64,000 nucleotides of DNA from Parapedobacter sp051400755 (lineage in GTDB: Bacteria; Bacteroidota; Bacteroidia; Sphingobacteriales; Sphingobacteriaceae): contig NZ_JBLFFL010000004.1 in assembly GCF_051400755.1 (NCBI RefSeq), forward strand, positions 248,001 through 312,000. Reading direction: 5' to 3'. The notes beneath the pieces are model-generated. The model saw only the letters and a list, made by a program, of their open reading frames with translations. It had not been told where the DNA came from and searched no databases. A program made the translations under genes and the position numbers. This document shows, in pieces, positions 17,794 to 26,560 of the stretch. Numbering within the stretch: position 1 is the first letter of the stretch; every line of letters begins with the position of its first letter.

Positions 17794-20514
17794 TTATTTC
17801 ACGATATACCGATACACCGCGCGCCCAACATTACCTTGGGCATCCATGCCTTCCACCACCACACGATAACTCCCTTTGCCGTCCGCATTATAATAGTCGA
17901 TTTGGGCGTTACCGTCTTCGGCAGTCTTCACATCCGGGTTCCAGTAGACCGTTGTACGCATGTCATTGACCGCGCGCCGCTCCGGGGTGTCATACTTGGG
18001 TACATAAAACTTGCGCGCTTCGACATACCCCAGCGGCGTCAGGTCCACGACATTGCTCTTGGGCAATAACCGTTCGATCTCACTGAGTGACATGCGGGGT
18101 GCTTTTTCAACCTTTTTCGTGTAGATCGCCACCACACCATTATTCTGATAGGTACGGCTCACCGTGCCCAGCTCGTCGCGGAGAAAGATTTCGATCCCCT
18201 CCACATCGGTCGGCATCACGCCGCTAAGCGCGGGCACATCTACCGCCATGCCATTGATAAAGAACTGCACGGGAATGCGCCCTCCCGCATTATAGTCACG
18301 CGTAATAAAAAAGAGCTGACTTTGCGAATCATACGTGATGCCCGTGAGCGCCGTTTGCAAACACATGAGGAGGTTGTTGCACCCTTTTAGCCGGTCTGCA
18401 CTGATCTGATGGTCGGCCATGCTCAAGCCCGAAATGGATGGGTAGTCTTTGTGCGAAAAACTCGGTTTAGCCGAGGCCGTTACCTCCACCTCCTCCAATA
18501 AAATGGATGTTCGGTATTCATTACGGCTATTATCCAGGTAAGGAGTTATCATATCATCAATGTTCAACACATCATTTGCCCGATAAGCTGTCGTGTCAAT
18601 ATTCGGAAACTGCGTAGGGTCCATGTTGATGACCATATCCCGGTAGTTGTCATTCCCACGTGCGTTAATGGTGACCCGCGCCGAATCGGTAAACACCAGA
18701 TCCTTGAAAACGAAGCGTCCGGCCGCATCCGTATACGCATCTTGGCGGAAGCTCCTATCAGGGATGGAAAGCAATAGGCCGCCATTGGCCACCGGTTTCC
18801 CATTGGTAAGCCGTAAAATACCCGATAGTTCAATGCCCTGTTCAGGGAAAAAAAGTACTTGCGGATACTTATCTGCCAAGACATCGTTGTACGAGAATCT
18901 CCGATACCCCTGGGTCAGTAACAACACGTCAAGGGCCTCGCGTTTATGATCATCCGGTTGATTGAAATAATAGTTGGGTTCTTCGATATAGCCCTGTAGG
19001 TCGGATGTCAACAATAGATTGCTGAGTATGGTGGTTTCCTTATCTTCATCATAAGGCGCTTTGGTTTCATCCACTACGGCTACCGAGTAGGTGCCTGCGG
19101 CAGGTTTTCCGCTGTCATTCACCGCCAACGACAGCTTCACGGGTTGCTTCGCCGTATACGCCTCTTGGTCGCTCTTGACAGCAATTTCCAGTGGTTTTAT
19201 ATTTTCCACAAAAACCAACCGTTCGCTCACGGGTTTACCGGCTGAGGTAAACAAGGTAAGCTGGGCGACACCCGTAGGAAAACGTTCTTTAGGGAGACTG
19301 ACGGATATCGCCTCATTTCGCAGCGTAGCCTGGGCAGCATAGCAAAGAATGCCATTGGCCTGCGCAATGACGTAAAAGGCCTTACCCTTATTGGCCGCCA
19401 AAAACCGGTCGTTCGCAACAATGGCCAGCTGCAGCGCGGTGTCTGACGGAAGGACGGTCACGTTGATGCCCTGATCGACCGGCGGTGGCAACGGGTAGCT
19501 GCGAACTTCCCCGTTTTCAAAGGTCAGGTTTGCCGTATAGGTGCTCCCGGCGGCTGGAGTCAACGTAAAATACCCCATCCCTTTATGGAGATCCGCCACG
19601 GTTGCCAGCTCCTTGCCGTCTTGGTCAACAATGCCCCCCTTCACCGACAGTCCACGGCCGTCGCTGCCGACCGCCTTGAATGCCACCTTTTTGGGCAGTC
19701 CGACGATCAGGTCGCCGCCTTCCGGAAAAAACTGCACATCGGCATCCCATAGCGCCGAGCGGAGCGGGAAGGCACCGATCATCGGCTCCGCACTGCCGCC
19801 AGATTCGACGGAAACGTGCAAGTTGCCCTTTTTCAATGCTTCCCTGTCTTTGCCGTTGATGTTGATTACCACATTGCCCATGCCATCGGTTTGCCCTTTG
19901 CCTTCATCAATCGGGTCCCATCCAGCCACGGCCGACCAGGTCAGTTTCCGGTTTTGCAATGGCTTGCCTTCCCGGTTTTTAAACTGAATGGTTGCCTGCA
20001 CCCGGGCGCCCTTGCCTTTGCTCACGTCATTAAATGAAATGCTGTGATGCAGCTGATCGTTCAGCACGTCGCCTATCGAGACGATCTTGTTGAAGAAAAA
20101 CGCATCGTCAAAATTGACCATCCACTTGGTATAGGCCCTAAACCGATAGTTACCTTGTGTGTACCATTCCTGATCAAGTACCAGGTGCCCTTCTCCTACC
20201 CGATCAGTCAGCGGAATACGCATCATCTGCATCAACGAATCTTTGCCGTTCAGCACTTCCACGTACACCACTTTACTGAGGTCGTAGTCATACATATTGC
20301 TGGTCAGGTAGGCTTTAAACCAAAGCGTATCACCGACTGCATAATACGGTTTGTCAAAATGCAGGTGCACCTTTTCAATGGGATACGCCTGCAAGAGTTT
20401 CTGCGTTTTCTCGACAACCGTGTTGATGCTGAGGGTATCTTGCTGCGCAAATGTGGGTATGGTGTGAAAAGAGATAAAAAGTGAAAAACAGAGTATGTTT
20501 ATGATGCGGTTCAT
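17794..20514 (-). CDS. MG2-type secreted protein with TonB-plug-like domain
   Basis: Protein of 906 aa with a signal peptide (about 1-23). Near residue 50 the HLHFDKPYYAVGDTLWFKAYL region is typical of the MG2 (macroglobulin-like) domain, and further beta-sandwich domains follow. A carboxypeptidase-regulatory-like region lies near 560-640. At about 675-810 a stretch resembles a TonB-receptor plug (VEVTASAKPS, then PVQFFINGMAVDVPALSGV and VEGIEIFLRDE), but no beta-barrel follows. Such proteins are common in sphingobacteria and are annotated as regulatory-domain proteins; their role is unknown. A surface or outer-membrane-associated partner in nutrient uptake is possible. It is transcribed leftward into the 102-bp array. 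Confidence 0.75.
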   Translation of the reverse strand: MNRIINILCFSLFISFHTIPTFAQQDTLSINTVVEKTQKLLQAYPIEKVHLHFDKPYYAVGDTLWFKAYLTSNMYDYDLSKVVYVEVLNGKDSLMQMMRIPLTDRVGEGHLVLDQEWYTQGNYRFRAYTKWMVNFDDAFFFNKIVSIGDVLNDQLHHSISFNDVSKGKGARVQATIQFKNREGKPLQNRKLTWSAVAGWDPIDEGKGQTDGMGNVVININGKDREALKKGNLHVSVESGGSAEPMIGAFPLRSALWDADVQFFPEGGDLIVGLPKKVAFKAVGSDGRGLSVKGGIVDQDGKELATVADLHKGMGYFTLTPAAGSTYTANLTFENGEVRSYPLPPPVDQGINVTVLPSDTALQLAIVANDRFLAANKGKAFYVIAQANGILCYAAQATLRNEAISVSLPKERFPTGVAQLTLFTSAGKPVSERLVFVENIKPLEIAVKSDQEAYTAKQPVKLSLAVNDSGKPAAGTYSVAVVDETKAPYDEDKETTILSNLLLTSDLQGYIEEPNYYFNQPDDHKREALDVLLLTQGYRRFSYNDVLADKYPQVLFFPEQGIELSGILRLTNGKPVANGGLLLSIPDRSFRQDAYTDAAGRFVFKDLVFTDSARVTINARGNDNYRDMVINMDPTQFPNIDTTAYRANDVLNIDDMITPYLDNSRNEYRTSILLEEVEVTASAKPSFSHKDYPSISGLSMADHQISADRLKGCNNLLMCLQTALTGITYDSQSQLFFITRDYNAGGRIPVQFFINGMAVDVPALSGVMPTDVEGIEIFLRDELGTVSRTYQNNGVVAIYTKKVEKAPRMSLSEIERLLPKSNVVDLTPLGYVEARKFYVPKYDTPERRAVNDMRTTVYWNPDVKTAEDGNAQIDYYNADGKGSYRVVVEGMDAQGNVGRAVYRYIVK

Positions 20515-20577
20515 TCCTTCTTGTTTAGAATCAATCAGCCGCTAAGATATCTTTTTTCGATTGCTTGTGCCAATATA

Positions 20578-21585
20578 TCACTTAATTTTAACATTTCCAG
20601 CCACCTTCTGCTCCACCGTCGTGATGACTTCCTCCATAAAATCAACGCGTTGAAACTCGCTGGCGTGGATCAAGCCGCCGGGACTGAATACGTTGATCTC
20701 CATTACTTTGTCGCCTACGATATCGAGTCCTACCAGAAACATTCCATCTTGGCGCAACAGCGGACCCACCGCATCTGCAATCGCCTGCATGTCCTTGTTC
20801 ATGCTGGCGCGTTTGGCTTTCGCGCCCTGATGAATGTTGCTGCGGATCTCGCCCGCTTGTTGTACCCGTTGAATAGCCGCTACTTTTCCCGCTTTCATCA
20901 ACGGTTCCCCTTCCATCAAAAACAAACGGGTATCGCCCTTTTTTGCAGCCGGCAGGTATTCCTGCGCGATCGCAAAGCCATCCCGGCATATGGCCTCGAC
21001 AATCTGTTTGCGGTTTTTATCGTCTTTTTTGTCGAGCAGAAATACATTCTTGCCTCCCGATCCCTTCAGCGGCTTGAGGATGATCCGATGGTTTTGCGCA
21101 CGGTAGAAGGCCTCTACATCGGCCATGTTGCGCGTGATGAGGGTCTGCGGCCGTACCGACTCGGGAAAATATTGCAGGTATAGCTTATTGGATGCTTTGA
21201 TGAGCCCATTCGGATTATTGAGTACCAACACGCCCTGTTGGGTAGCCAATTGGCCAAATTGCACGCCAGCATCCTGCGCCCAAGGCCGTTTCTCCATGTC
21301 CGCTGCCGGATCATTGCGCAGCCACATCACATCCCATTGAGCTGAACTGACCAATTTCTTTTCCGCCTCTACCACCGCGTCCAGCAGGGTGTGCCGCGAA
21401 CGGTACTCCTTGTCCGGTACCTTGCGGCAGTGTCCGCCTACCCGGCCATCGGATAAATAAACGAGGTCACCTACACCTACATAATAAACGGTGTGTCCGC
21501 GTCTATGCGCTTCCAGTGCCAGCGCAGTAGTGGTATACCCTTCGGACTCTTTACGCACTTGATTGACAACAAATGTGATGGTCAT
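20578..21585 (-). CDS. Glutathione-synthetase-like ATP-grasp ligase
   Basis: ATP-grasp enzyme of 335 aa related to glutathione synthetase (GshB): an N-terminal domain (about 1-115) and an ATP-grasp core. LKPLKGSGGKNVFLL near 195 is the glycine-rich ATP loop with its preceding Lys, IAQEYLP near 230 is the hinge, and MEINVFSPGG near 300 carries the metal-binding Glu-x-Asn. GshB adds glycine to gamma-glutamylcysteine, but no gshA is nearby, and the enzyme is third in an operon with an amidohydrolase and a DUF1704 protein. It may therefore ligate another amino acid or peptide. It starts 5 bp after the DUF1704 stop. Fold call firm; substrate unknown. Confidence 0.88.
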   Translation of the reverse strand: MTITFVVNQVRKESEGYTTTALALEAHRRGHTVYYVGVGDLVYLSDGRVGGHCRKVPDKEYRSRHTLLDAVVEAEKKLVSSAQWDVMWLRNDPAADMEKRPWAQDAGVQFGQLATQQGVLVLNNPNGLIKASNKLYLQYFPESVRPQTLITRNMADVEAFYRAQNHRIILKPLKGSGGKNVFLLDKKDDKNRKQIVEAICRDGFAIAQEYLPAAKKGDTRLFLMEGEPLMKAGKVAAIQRVQQAGEIRSNIHQGAKAKRASMNKDMQAIADAVGPLLRQDGMFLVGLDIVGDKVMEINVFSPGGLIHASEFQRVDFMEEVITTVEQKVAGNVKIK

Positions 21586-21590
21586 ATATT

Positions 21591-23438
21591 TTAATTGATC
21601 ATGTTAAATACGTTTCCGCCTTTTTTGATATCGTCGATTTTGCTGATATACGGTTCTTCCAGAAACTTTGGCCGTAATGACAGCGGTTTCAATAACCGAC
21701 GGTGCATCAGTTCTTCGATGATCGGCAGGTAGTCTTGTCTTATTTTGCCCACCAGTAATTTTGAAATATCCTTACCTTGTTTGATATACTCGATCACATT
21801 GAGCAACCCCTTAAGGTATACCGCATCTTTGGTCAGTCCGCCGCCCCGGTACACCCGCATGGCGATATGAAATGCGACATCCGGCCTGAACCCATGCTTA
21901 TCGATCAGGAGATCGAACGTATCGGTAAACGAATTTCCGGCCAGCATGTGGTGCACCACCACCACCCGGGCCGCGAGCGTACGCATACGTTGATTGGTGA
22001 GGCCGCCCGTCATGTATTCGCTGAGCACTGCCACCCCCTCCTGAAGTTGCTCATAGCCCGGCACCCCCAAATAAAAGAGCTTGAAGGGTTGCGCCATCCC
22101 GTTGTAGTATGTGGCCACGTGCGTGCCCACCTCGTGTTGCAGCAACGAGAAGGCACGTCCTTTGGATATGCGGTACCGGCTGCTGATATTCAGCGTGCCC
22201 CGTGATACCATGACACCTTCTACGTCATCCCGCACCCGTACCGCTATGGATACCGCATCGTATTGCTGTTTCAGGTATTGCAGCTCTACTTTAGCTAAAT
22301 CCGCAAATGCATGTGCATCCAGCATATCCCGTTCTTCCGGCTGATGCTGCGGCTCCACCGCGATCAGGATGGCACGGGCGGTGTCCAATAAATTTTCTTC
22401 GATATTGCCGAATAGTTGCTGGCTGCTATACACGAAATTAGGCTTCTCCCGATCGCTCAACATGTTGAGCATACGGTCTATTTCCTGTCGTTTGTCTCGA
22501 AACAGGTAACCGATAGTCGGGTCGGCGATGTCTTCAATAGGCAGGTTGTATAGCTTCCTTTTGATCAGCTCTGGGTCGATCGGCATCGGCCGGTAGTGAA
22601 ACACGGGGTTGCTGCGGTATTTGGCCTTCGCAAAACCCTGCCACGCCTCCTGCGCATTTATGGGGGTCACCAACAGCAGGAAATCAAACTGATTACTGTA
22701 TTCCGCCAGCTTCTCATCAATTTCCCACACCACGCGATGCAGTTCCGTCGTGCCCAGCATCTCAAAATGCGCCGCGCTGTACGACGTTTTGATCCGTACA
22801 AATTCAAAAAAACTCTTCCGCAGCGCTTTTCCGAAGCCCTCCCGCAGTTCGCGCAAAAAAAGCGGATAAGGCTGACCCGTTTGCTGGTTCATGTAGATCG
22901 GCTTGAATTCCAGCCCGATGACGATAATTTCGCTTTTCCGTGCCTCTTCCGCATTGAAAAGTTCGCCATAATACGGCGGCGAAGGCAATTTTTTGCCCTT
23001 TTCAAACCCCACCTCCAAGCCCTGCATGTGATATAATTGGATGCCCTGCAACTCGGATTGCAGCTTTTCGGCAACGGCCAACGCGCTTTTTTGGCTGATG
23101 TGGATGGTAAAAGATGGGGAATCCGCCTGCGACGATAACCAGACTTCCAGCAGCATAAATCCGCCGAACTTATCCGCCATGGCACCGGCTATTGCACGGA
23201 CAATGGACGTCACCGAACATTCCGTCGTGTCGGGCGCGACCAGGTAAGCAGATTCTGTTTTTCCCAATGTCGACGTAAACGCATCCTCCCCATTCGGCGG
23301 CACGCGATAAACCAATAAATAGGGCACCGCCTTATCCATCCGGAGTTCACCCCCACCGGGCAAACTGCTGTGCAATGGCCGGCCCCGCTTTAGTTTGTCG
23401 AGTATACTATTGATATACTTTTTGTGCTCAGCGGCCAT
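21591..23438 (-). CDS. DUF1704 QEGLA-motif protein, predicted metallopeptidase
   Basis: Protein of 615 aa of the DUF1704 family, known as flavohemoglobin expression-modulating QEGLA motif protein. It has HEVGTH at 435-440 and QEGVA at 466-470. The HExxxH site followed by a downstream Glu matches the zinc site of the eukaryotic DUF1704 protein MATCAP (KIAA0895L), which removes the C-terminal Tyr of tubulin, so I predict a zinc carboxypeptidase-like activity. The N-terminal ~300 residues are a separate region with no motif I recognise. No signal peptide: probably cytoplasmic. The start overlaps the amidohydrolase stop by 11 bp and the ATP-grasp gene follows after 5 bp. Family firm, activity inferred. 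Confidence 0.85.
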   Translation of the reverse strand: MAAEHKKYINSILDKLKRGRPLHSSLPGGGELRMDKAVPYLLVYRVPPNGEDAFTSTLGKTESAYLVAPDTTECSVTSIVRAIAGAMADKFGGFMLLEVWLSSQADSPSFTIHISQKSALAVAEKLQSELQGIQLYHMQGLEVGFEKGKKLPSPPYYGELFNAEEARKSEIIVIGLEFKPIYMNQQTGQPYPLFLRELREGFGKALRKSFFEFVRIKTSYSAAHFEMLGTTELHRVVWEIDEKLAEYSNQFDFLLLVTPINAQEAWQGFAKAKYRSNPVFHYRPMPIDPELIKRKLYNLPIEDIADPTIGYLFRDKRQEIDRMLNMLSDREKPNFVYSSQQLFGNIEENLLDTARAILIAVEPQHQPEERDMLDAHAFADLAKVELQYLKQQYDAVSIAVRVRDDVEGVMVSRGTLNISSRYRISKGRAFSLLQHEVGTHVATYYNGMAQPFKLFYLGVPGYEQLQEGVAVLSEYMTGGLTNQRMRTLAARVVVVHHMLAGNSFTDTFDLLIDKHGFRPDVAFHIAMRVYRGGGLTKDAVYLKGLLNVIEYIKQGKDISKLLVGKIRQDYLPIIEELMHRRLLKPLSLRPKFLEEPYISKIDDIKKGGNVFNMIN

Positions 23439-24228
23439 AGGAATACGTAGATTTGGCAGGTGTGTCGAGCTTATCCAGCAGAAAAGGGATGCATCCGTTC
23501 AGCACCGATTGGATATCGCGGAGGTGATTGATGTCAAGTCTGCCGGTCCATTCGTCCATAAACGTCTTTTTAAACTCCAAGGACAACACGCAACCGTATT
23601 CGCCATAGTGGCGGTTGATCCATTCCGCAAAGGCTCCGCCTTTAAACACGACATTCTCCCTCACATCAGGAAACCGGCCGAGGATCCGGTGATGGGCAAG
23701 AAAGCCCACCATGCAACGGCAAAGCGGCTTCCATTTTTCATGATTATGTACCGTCCCAACATTGATCTCCGGATGCTCGCTTACCTTAGCAGCCTTCGTC
23801 GGGTGCTCGCGCCGATGGTTATAGCTGTGAATGTCCAGCACCACAAATGCACCGAACACGGCGATGGTCCGTTGCAGCAACTGTTCCACCGCTGCATAAA
23901 ACCGATCGTATTCTTCCAGCAGCTGCGTCACCAACAGCTCAGGCAATGGGGGTTGCCACACCGTTAATCCCCAAGCATCTTCCGGTCGCCGGTATACCGC
24001 CTGCTCCCGGCGGCGGTTGAGGTCGGTCTGGAACCTCGACGTCTCGACGATAATACGGCTCACGGGCAAGTCGGTCAGCTCCGCGGTATAGGGGTCCTCC
24101 TCCCGGAAACGTTCATGTTCCTGCAGGTGCATGTACTCCGACAGGGGTGCAGCAAGCCGATGCCCATCGTGTATAGCCGCAGCGATGATGGGCGTCTGCT
24201 CCCGGTGTATCGTGTAGTTCAATTCCAT
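23428..24228 (-). CDS. N-formylglutamate amidohydrolase-like protein
   Basis: Protein of 266 aa of the N-formylglutamate amidohydrolase family, zinc-type hydrolases that release formate or split acyl-glutamates. The N-terminal AIHDGHR (about 18-24) is a likely metal/active-site motif, LDIHSYNHRR near 128-137 a second His-containing motif, and LSLEFKKTFMDEWTG near 225-240 a conserved late motif. No other histidine-degradation gene is nearby, so it is unlikely to serve that pathway. It is the first gene of the operon with DUF1704 (11-bp overlap) and the ATP-grasp ligase. It may cleave an amidated or peptidyl glutamate made by the ligase. Part of a second copy survives at 35524-35610. Confidence 0.85.
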   Translation of the reverse strand: MELNYTIHREQTPIIAAAIHDGHRLAAPLSEYMHLQEHERFREEDPYTAELTDLPVSRIIVETSRFQTDLNRRREQAVYRRPEDAWGLTVWQPPLPELLVTQLLEEYDRFYAAVEQLLQRTIAVFGAFVVLDIHSYNHRREHPTKAAKVSEHPEINVGTVHNHEKWKPLCRCMVGFLAHHRILGRFPDVRENVVFKGGAFAEWINRHYGEYGCVLSLEFKKTFMDEWTGRLDINHLRDIQSVLNGCIPFLLDKLDTPAKSTYSYGR

Positions 24229-24531
24229 TTGGAATCATAAACACGGCACCGGATGAAATGTTTGCGTGGCACTGGCGGGTTACGTCACTCCTGTTAGATT
24301 AGGCCCCTCTGGGATGTTCGGTATGTTTTCGATGATCCGCAAGACACGGCGATATCCAGATACCTTCCATCGGCCGCCTGGAAAATGAGGATTGGATACC
24401 ATTCCTTGTCCCTTATCCAAATCTCCATCCTTAACCAATGAATGAAAAGTTTACCGCTCAGTGATTCATCTCCGTATCCAAAACGATGTCGGAAAGCGGA
24501 TGATCAATCATGTCCATTCCATCATGTACCA
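24229..24531. other. Intergenic stretch, nothing recognised
   Basis: About 300 bp between the start of the amidohydrolase operon and the stop of the OmpA protein. It must hold the operon promoter, but I find no clear TAnnTTTG with a spaced TTG, no T-tailed hairpin and no convincing small gene. Confidence 0.5.
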
Positions 24532-26481
24532 TCAATATTCCAGTACCGTTACCTCCGTGCGCCTGTTGGCCTGGTGCTGCTCGCGCGAGCACGGAACGCC
24601 GTTGCCGCAGCCGTTCACCAGCCGCGTCTCCCCGTAGCCCCTGGCCACCATCCGGTCGCGCGCAATGCCCCGGCTTATCAGGTACTCCACCGCCGCCTGC
24701 GCCCGCCGCTGCGACAATGCCAGGTTGTAGGCATCGCTGCCCCGGCTGTCCGTATGGCTCGACAGCTCGATCTTCAGGGTCGGGTTGTCGCGCAGCGTAC
24801 GGACCAGCTCATCCAGCACCGCCGCCGCATCCGGACGGATGTTGTGCTTATCAAAGTCATAGTAAATGTTCTCCAGTTCGAAGGTCCTGCCCACCTCGAA
24901 AATGGGCTCCAGCAGCAGGGCCACTTCCAGCGTGTCCGAAACGGTTATACTTTGCGTACTCACCTTGGCCGAATCGGCATGGTACTTCTCCTTCTGTCCC
25001 AATACCGCATACTGCTTATCCCTGTCCAGCACGAACTCGAACGTTCCGCTCCCGTCCGTGCGCTTCTTCGCTGCAATCTGCCGCTCCCCGTCGTACAGCG
25101 TCACCGAGACGTCCGCCAGCCGACCGCCTGTCTTCCTGTCCGATGCCGTGCCCTGCAGGATGATGATGAGCTCCGGCTTCTCGAAGGTGAACGAGTAGAT
25201 GTCGTCGCCGCCCCTGCCACCGCTGCGGTTGGACGACAGGTAGCCCGCCATGCCTTCCGGTCCTTCGTAGTTGGTGATATATGCAAAGTCATCCCCCGAT
25301 GAATTCACCGGATGCCGCAGGTTTACCGGTGCGCTCCATTGATCCTTACTGCCTGCCGACCGGAACACGTCCAGCCCGCCCATGCCCGCAAAGCCGTCGC
25401 TCGAATAATACAGCGTGCCGTCAGGGCCGATGTTCGGGAACAGTTCGTCGCCCCCACTGTTGATCATTTCCCCCGCGTTGACCGGGGTACCCCAGCTCCC
25501 GTCTGCCTGCTTTTCGCTGTACCAGATGTCCGTGCCCCCCTGCCCCCCGGGCATATCGCTCACGAAGTACAGGATGCTTCCGTCACCGCCCAGCGCAGCA
25601 TGGCCTACCGAGTATTCTTTGACATTATTGTAGGCAAACGGAGCCAACTGCCAGTCACCGTTTTCCCTTGTATACACGTAAAGCTCCAGGTTATTCGTCC
25701 GGTACTTCCGGCTCGCCTCTTTCGTCCGCGCACCGTCCCTGCCCGGGTACGTCCGCGTCACGTAAAGCGTTTCATCTCCGTCACCCGCCGCCACCGGACC
25801 GATGTGGTAGGCTGCGTTGTTGATGCCTTCAACGGCCATCACCCCATTGACCAGGGTATTGTCCGGGTTGCGGTCAGCCGTGTACACCCGCAGGAATGAA
25901 TTGCCCGTCCAGCCGTAACGCCCGGCCCCGTGCATGTAGCCGTCAGGCTCCCCCGCATAGTACACCTTATCCCCCACCGGGAAAACCGAAAACTCCGACA
26001 GCGAGGTGTTGACCCCTTCGTTACGCAGCTTATGCACCGTCGGATCGGCCATCCATATCACCGCCGAGTCGCACCCTGCGATCTGAAGCGCTACCCTGTC
26101 CGTATCGCCCGTCTTTTCGGCATAGGCCGCCAGCTGCCGCCTGGCCTCCGCATATTTCCCGTTCGCCTTCAGCACTTCTCCGTACCGCAGCAGCGTCTCC
26201 GGATCGCTCCCATCCATGCCCGCCACGCGCGCATACCAGTTCTCCGCCGATTCATAGTCCTTCATCTGCCCGTAGCAGTAGGCCAGGCGCTCCAGGTCAT
26301 CCACGCGCGGCTTTTTTCTGTCCGCCAGTTTTACGTACAGCGCCGCCGCGTCGGCGTATTCGTACCGTGCAAATGCCTGTGCCGCCCGGTCACGCAGACC
26401 AAGCTGCTCCTGTGAAGCCGCAACCCCACTCATGCAAAGCAGCGCCGCGAAAATAAAGAGTTGTTGCAACTGATATCTCAT
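24532..26481 (-). CDS. OmpA-family protein with TPR and PD40 repeats (PorE-like)
   Basis: Envelope protein of 649 aa with a signal peptide (about 1-23). TPR-like helices cover about 28-135 and a PD40/WD40-like beta-propeller about 150-425 (repeated blades such as ILYFVSDMPGGQGGTDIW and LYYSSDGFAGMGGLDVF). A carboxypeptidase-regulatory-like domain lies at about 435-510 and an OmpA peptidoglycan-binding domain at about 530-649, with the HTDSRG and LSQRRA motifs. This order matches PorE-type proteins that link the T9SS to peptidoglycan. It is the last gene of the operon with the giant adhesin and PorP/SprF, so it probably anchors that set. A repeat array separates it from porP. Confidence 0.88.
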   Translation of the reverse strand: MRYQLQQLFIFAALLCMSGVAASQEQLGLRDRAAQAFARYEYADAAALYVKLADRKKPRVDDLERLAYCYGQMKDYESAENWYARVAGMDGSDPETLLRYGEVLKANGKYAEARRQLAAYAEKTGDTDRVALQIAGCDSAVIWMADPTVHKLRNEGVNTSLSEFSVFPVGDKVYYAGEPDGYMHGAGRYGWTGNSFLRVYTADRNPDNTLVNGVMAVEGINNAAYHIGPVAAGDGDETLYVTRTYPGRDGARTKEASRKYRTNNLELYVYTRENGDWQLAPFAYNNVKEYSVGHAALGGDGSILYFVSDMPGGQGGTDIWYSEKQADGSWGTPVNAGEMINSGGDELFPNIGPDGTLYYSSDGFAGMGGLDVFRSAGSKDQWSAPVNLRHPVNSSGDDFAYITNYEGPEGMAGYLSSNRSGGRGGDDIYSFTFEKPELIIILQGTASDRKTGGRLADVSVTLYDGERQIAAKKRTDGSGTFEFVLDRDKQYAVLGQKEKYHADSAKVSTQSITVSDTLEVALLLEPIFEVGRTFELENIYYDFDKHNIRPDAAAVLDELVRTLRDNPTLKIELSSHTDSRGSDAYNLALSQRRAQAAVEYLISRGIARDRMVARGYGETRLVNGCGNGVPCSREQHQANRRTEVTVLEY

Positions 26482-26488
26482 GGTAGTC

Positions 26489-26559
26489 GTCTAATGTCTG
26501 ATATCTAGTGTCTAATGTCTAGTGTCTGATGTCTAGTGTCTAATGTCTAGTGTCTAATA
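26489..26559. repeat. GTCTAAT-type degenerate array (copy 2)
   Basis: Tandem variants of GTCTAATGTCTAGT and GTCTGAT (plus-strand reading) fill the 79-bp gap between the PorP/SprF and OmpA genes within one leftward operon, ending 8 bp from the OmpA start. Confidence 0.85.
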
Positions 26560-26560
26560 T

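Noticed and set aside
17279..17869. Open frame across the 102-bp array reading as a Pro-rich repeat protein
   Set aside because: The period is divisible by three, so every frame stays open. The array has inverted ends, lacks a convincing start, and runs into the 3' end of the opposite gene.
20578..21585. True glutathione synthetase gshB
   Set aside because: The fold fits, but no gshA is nearby and the operon context differs, so no gene symbol is given.
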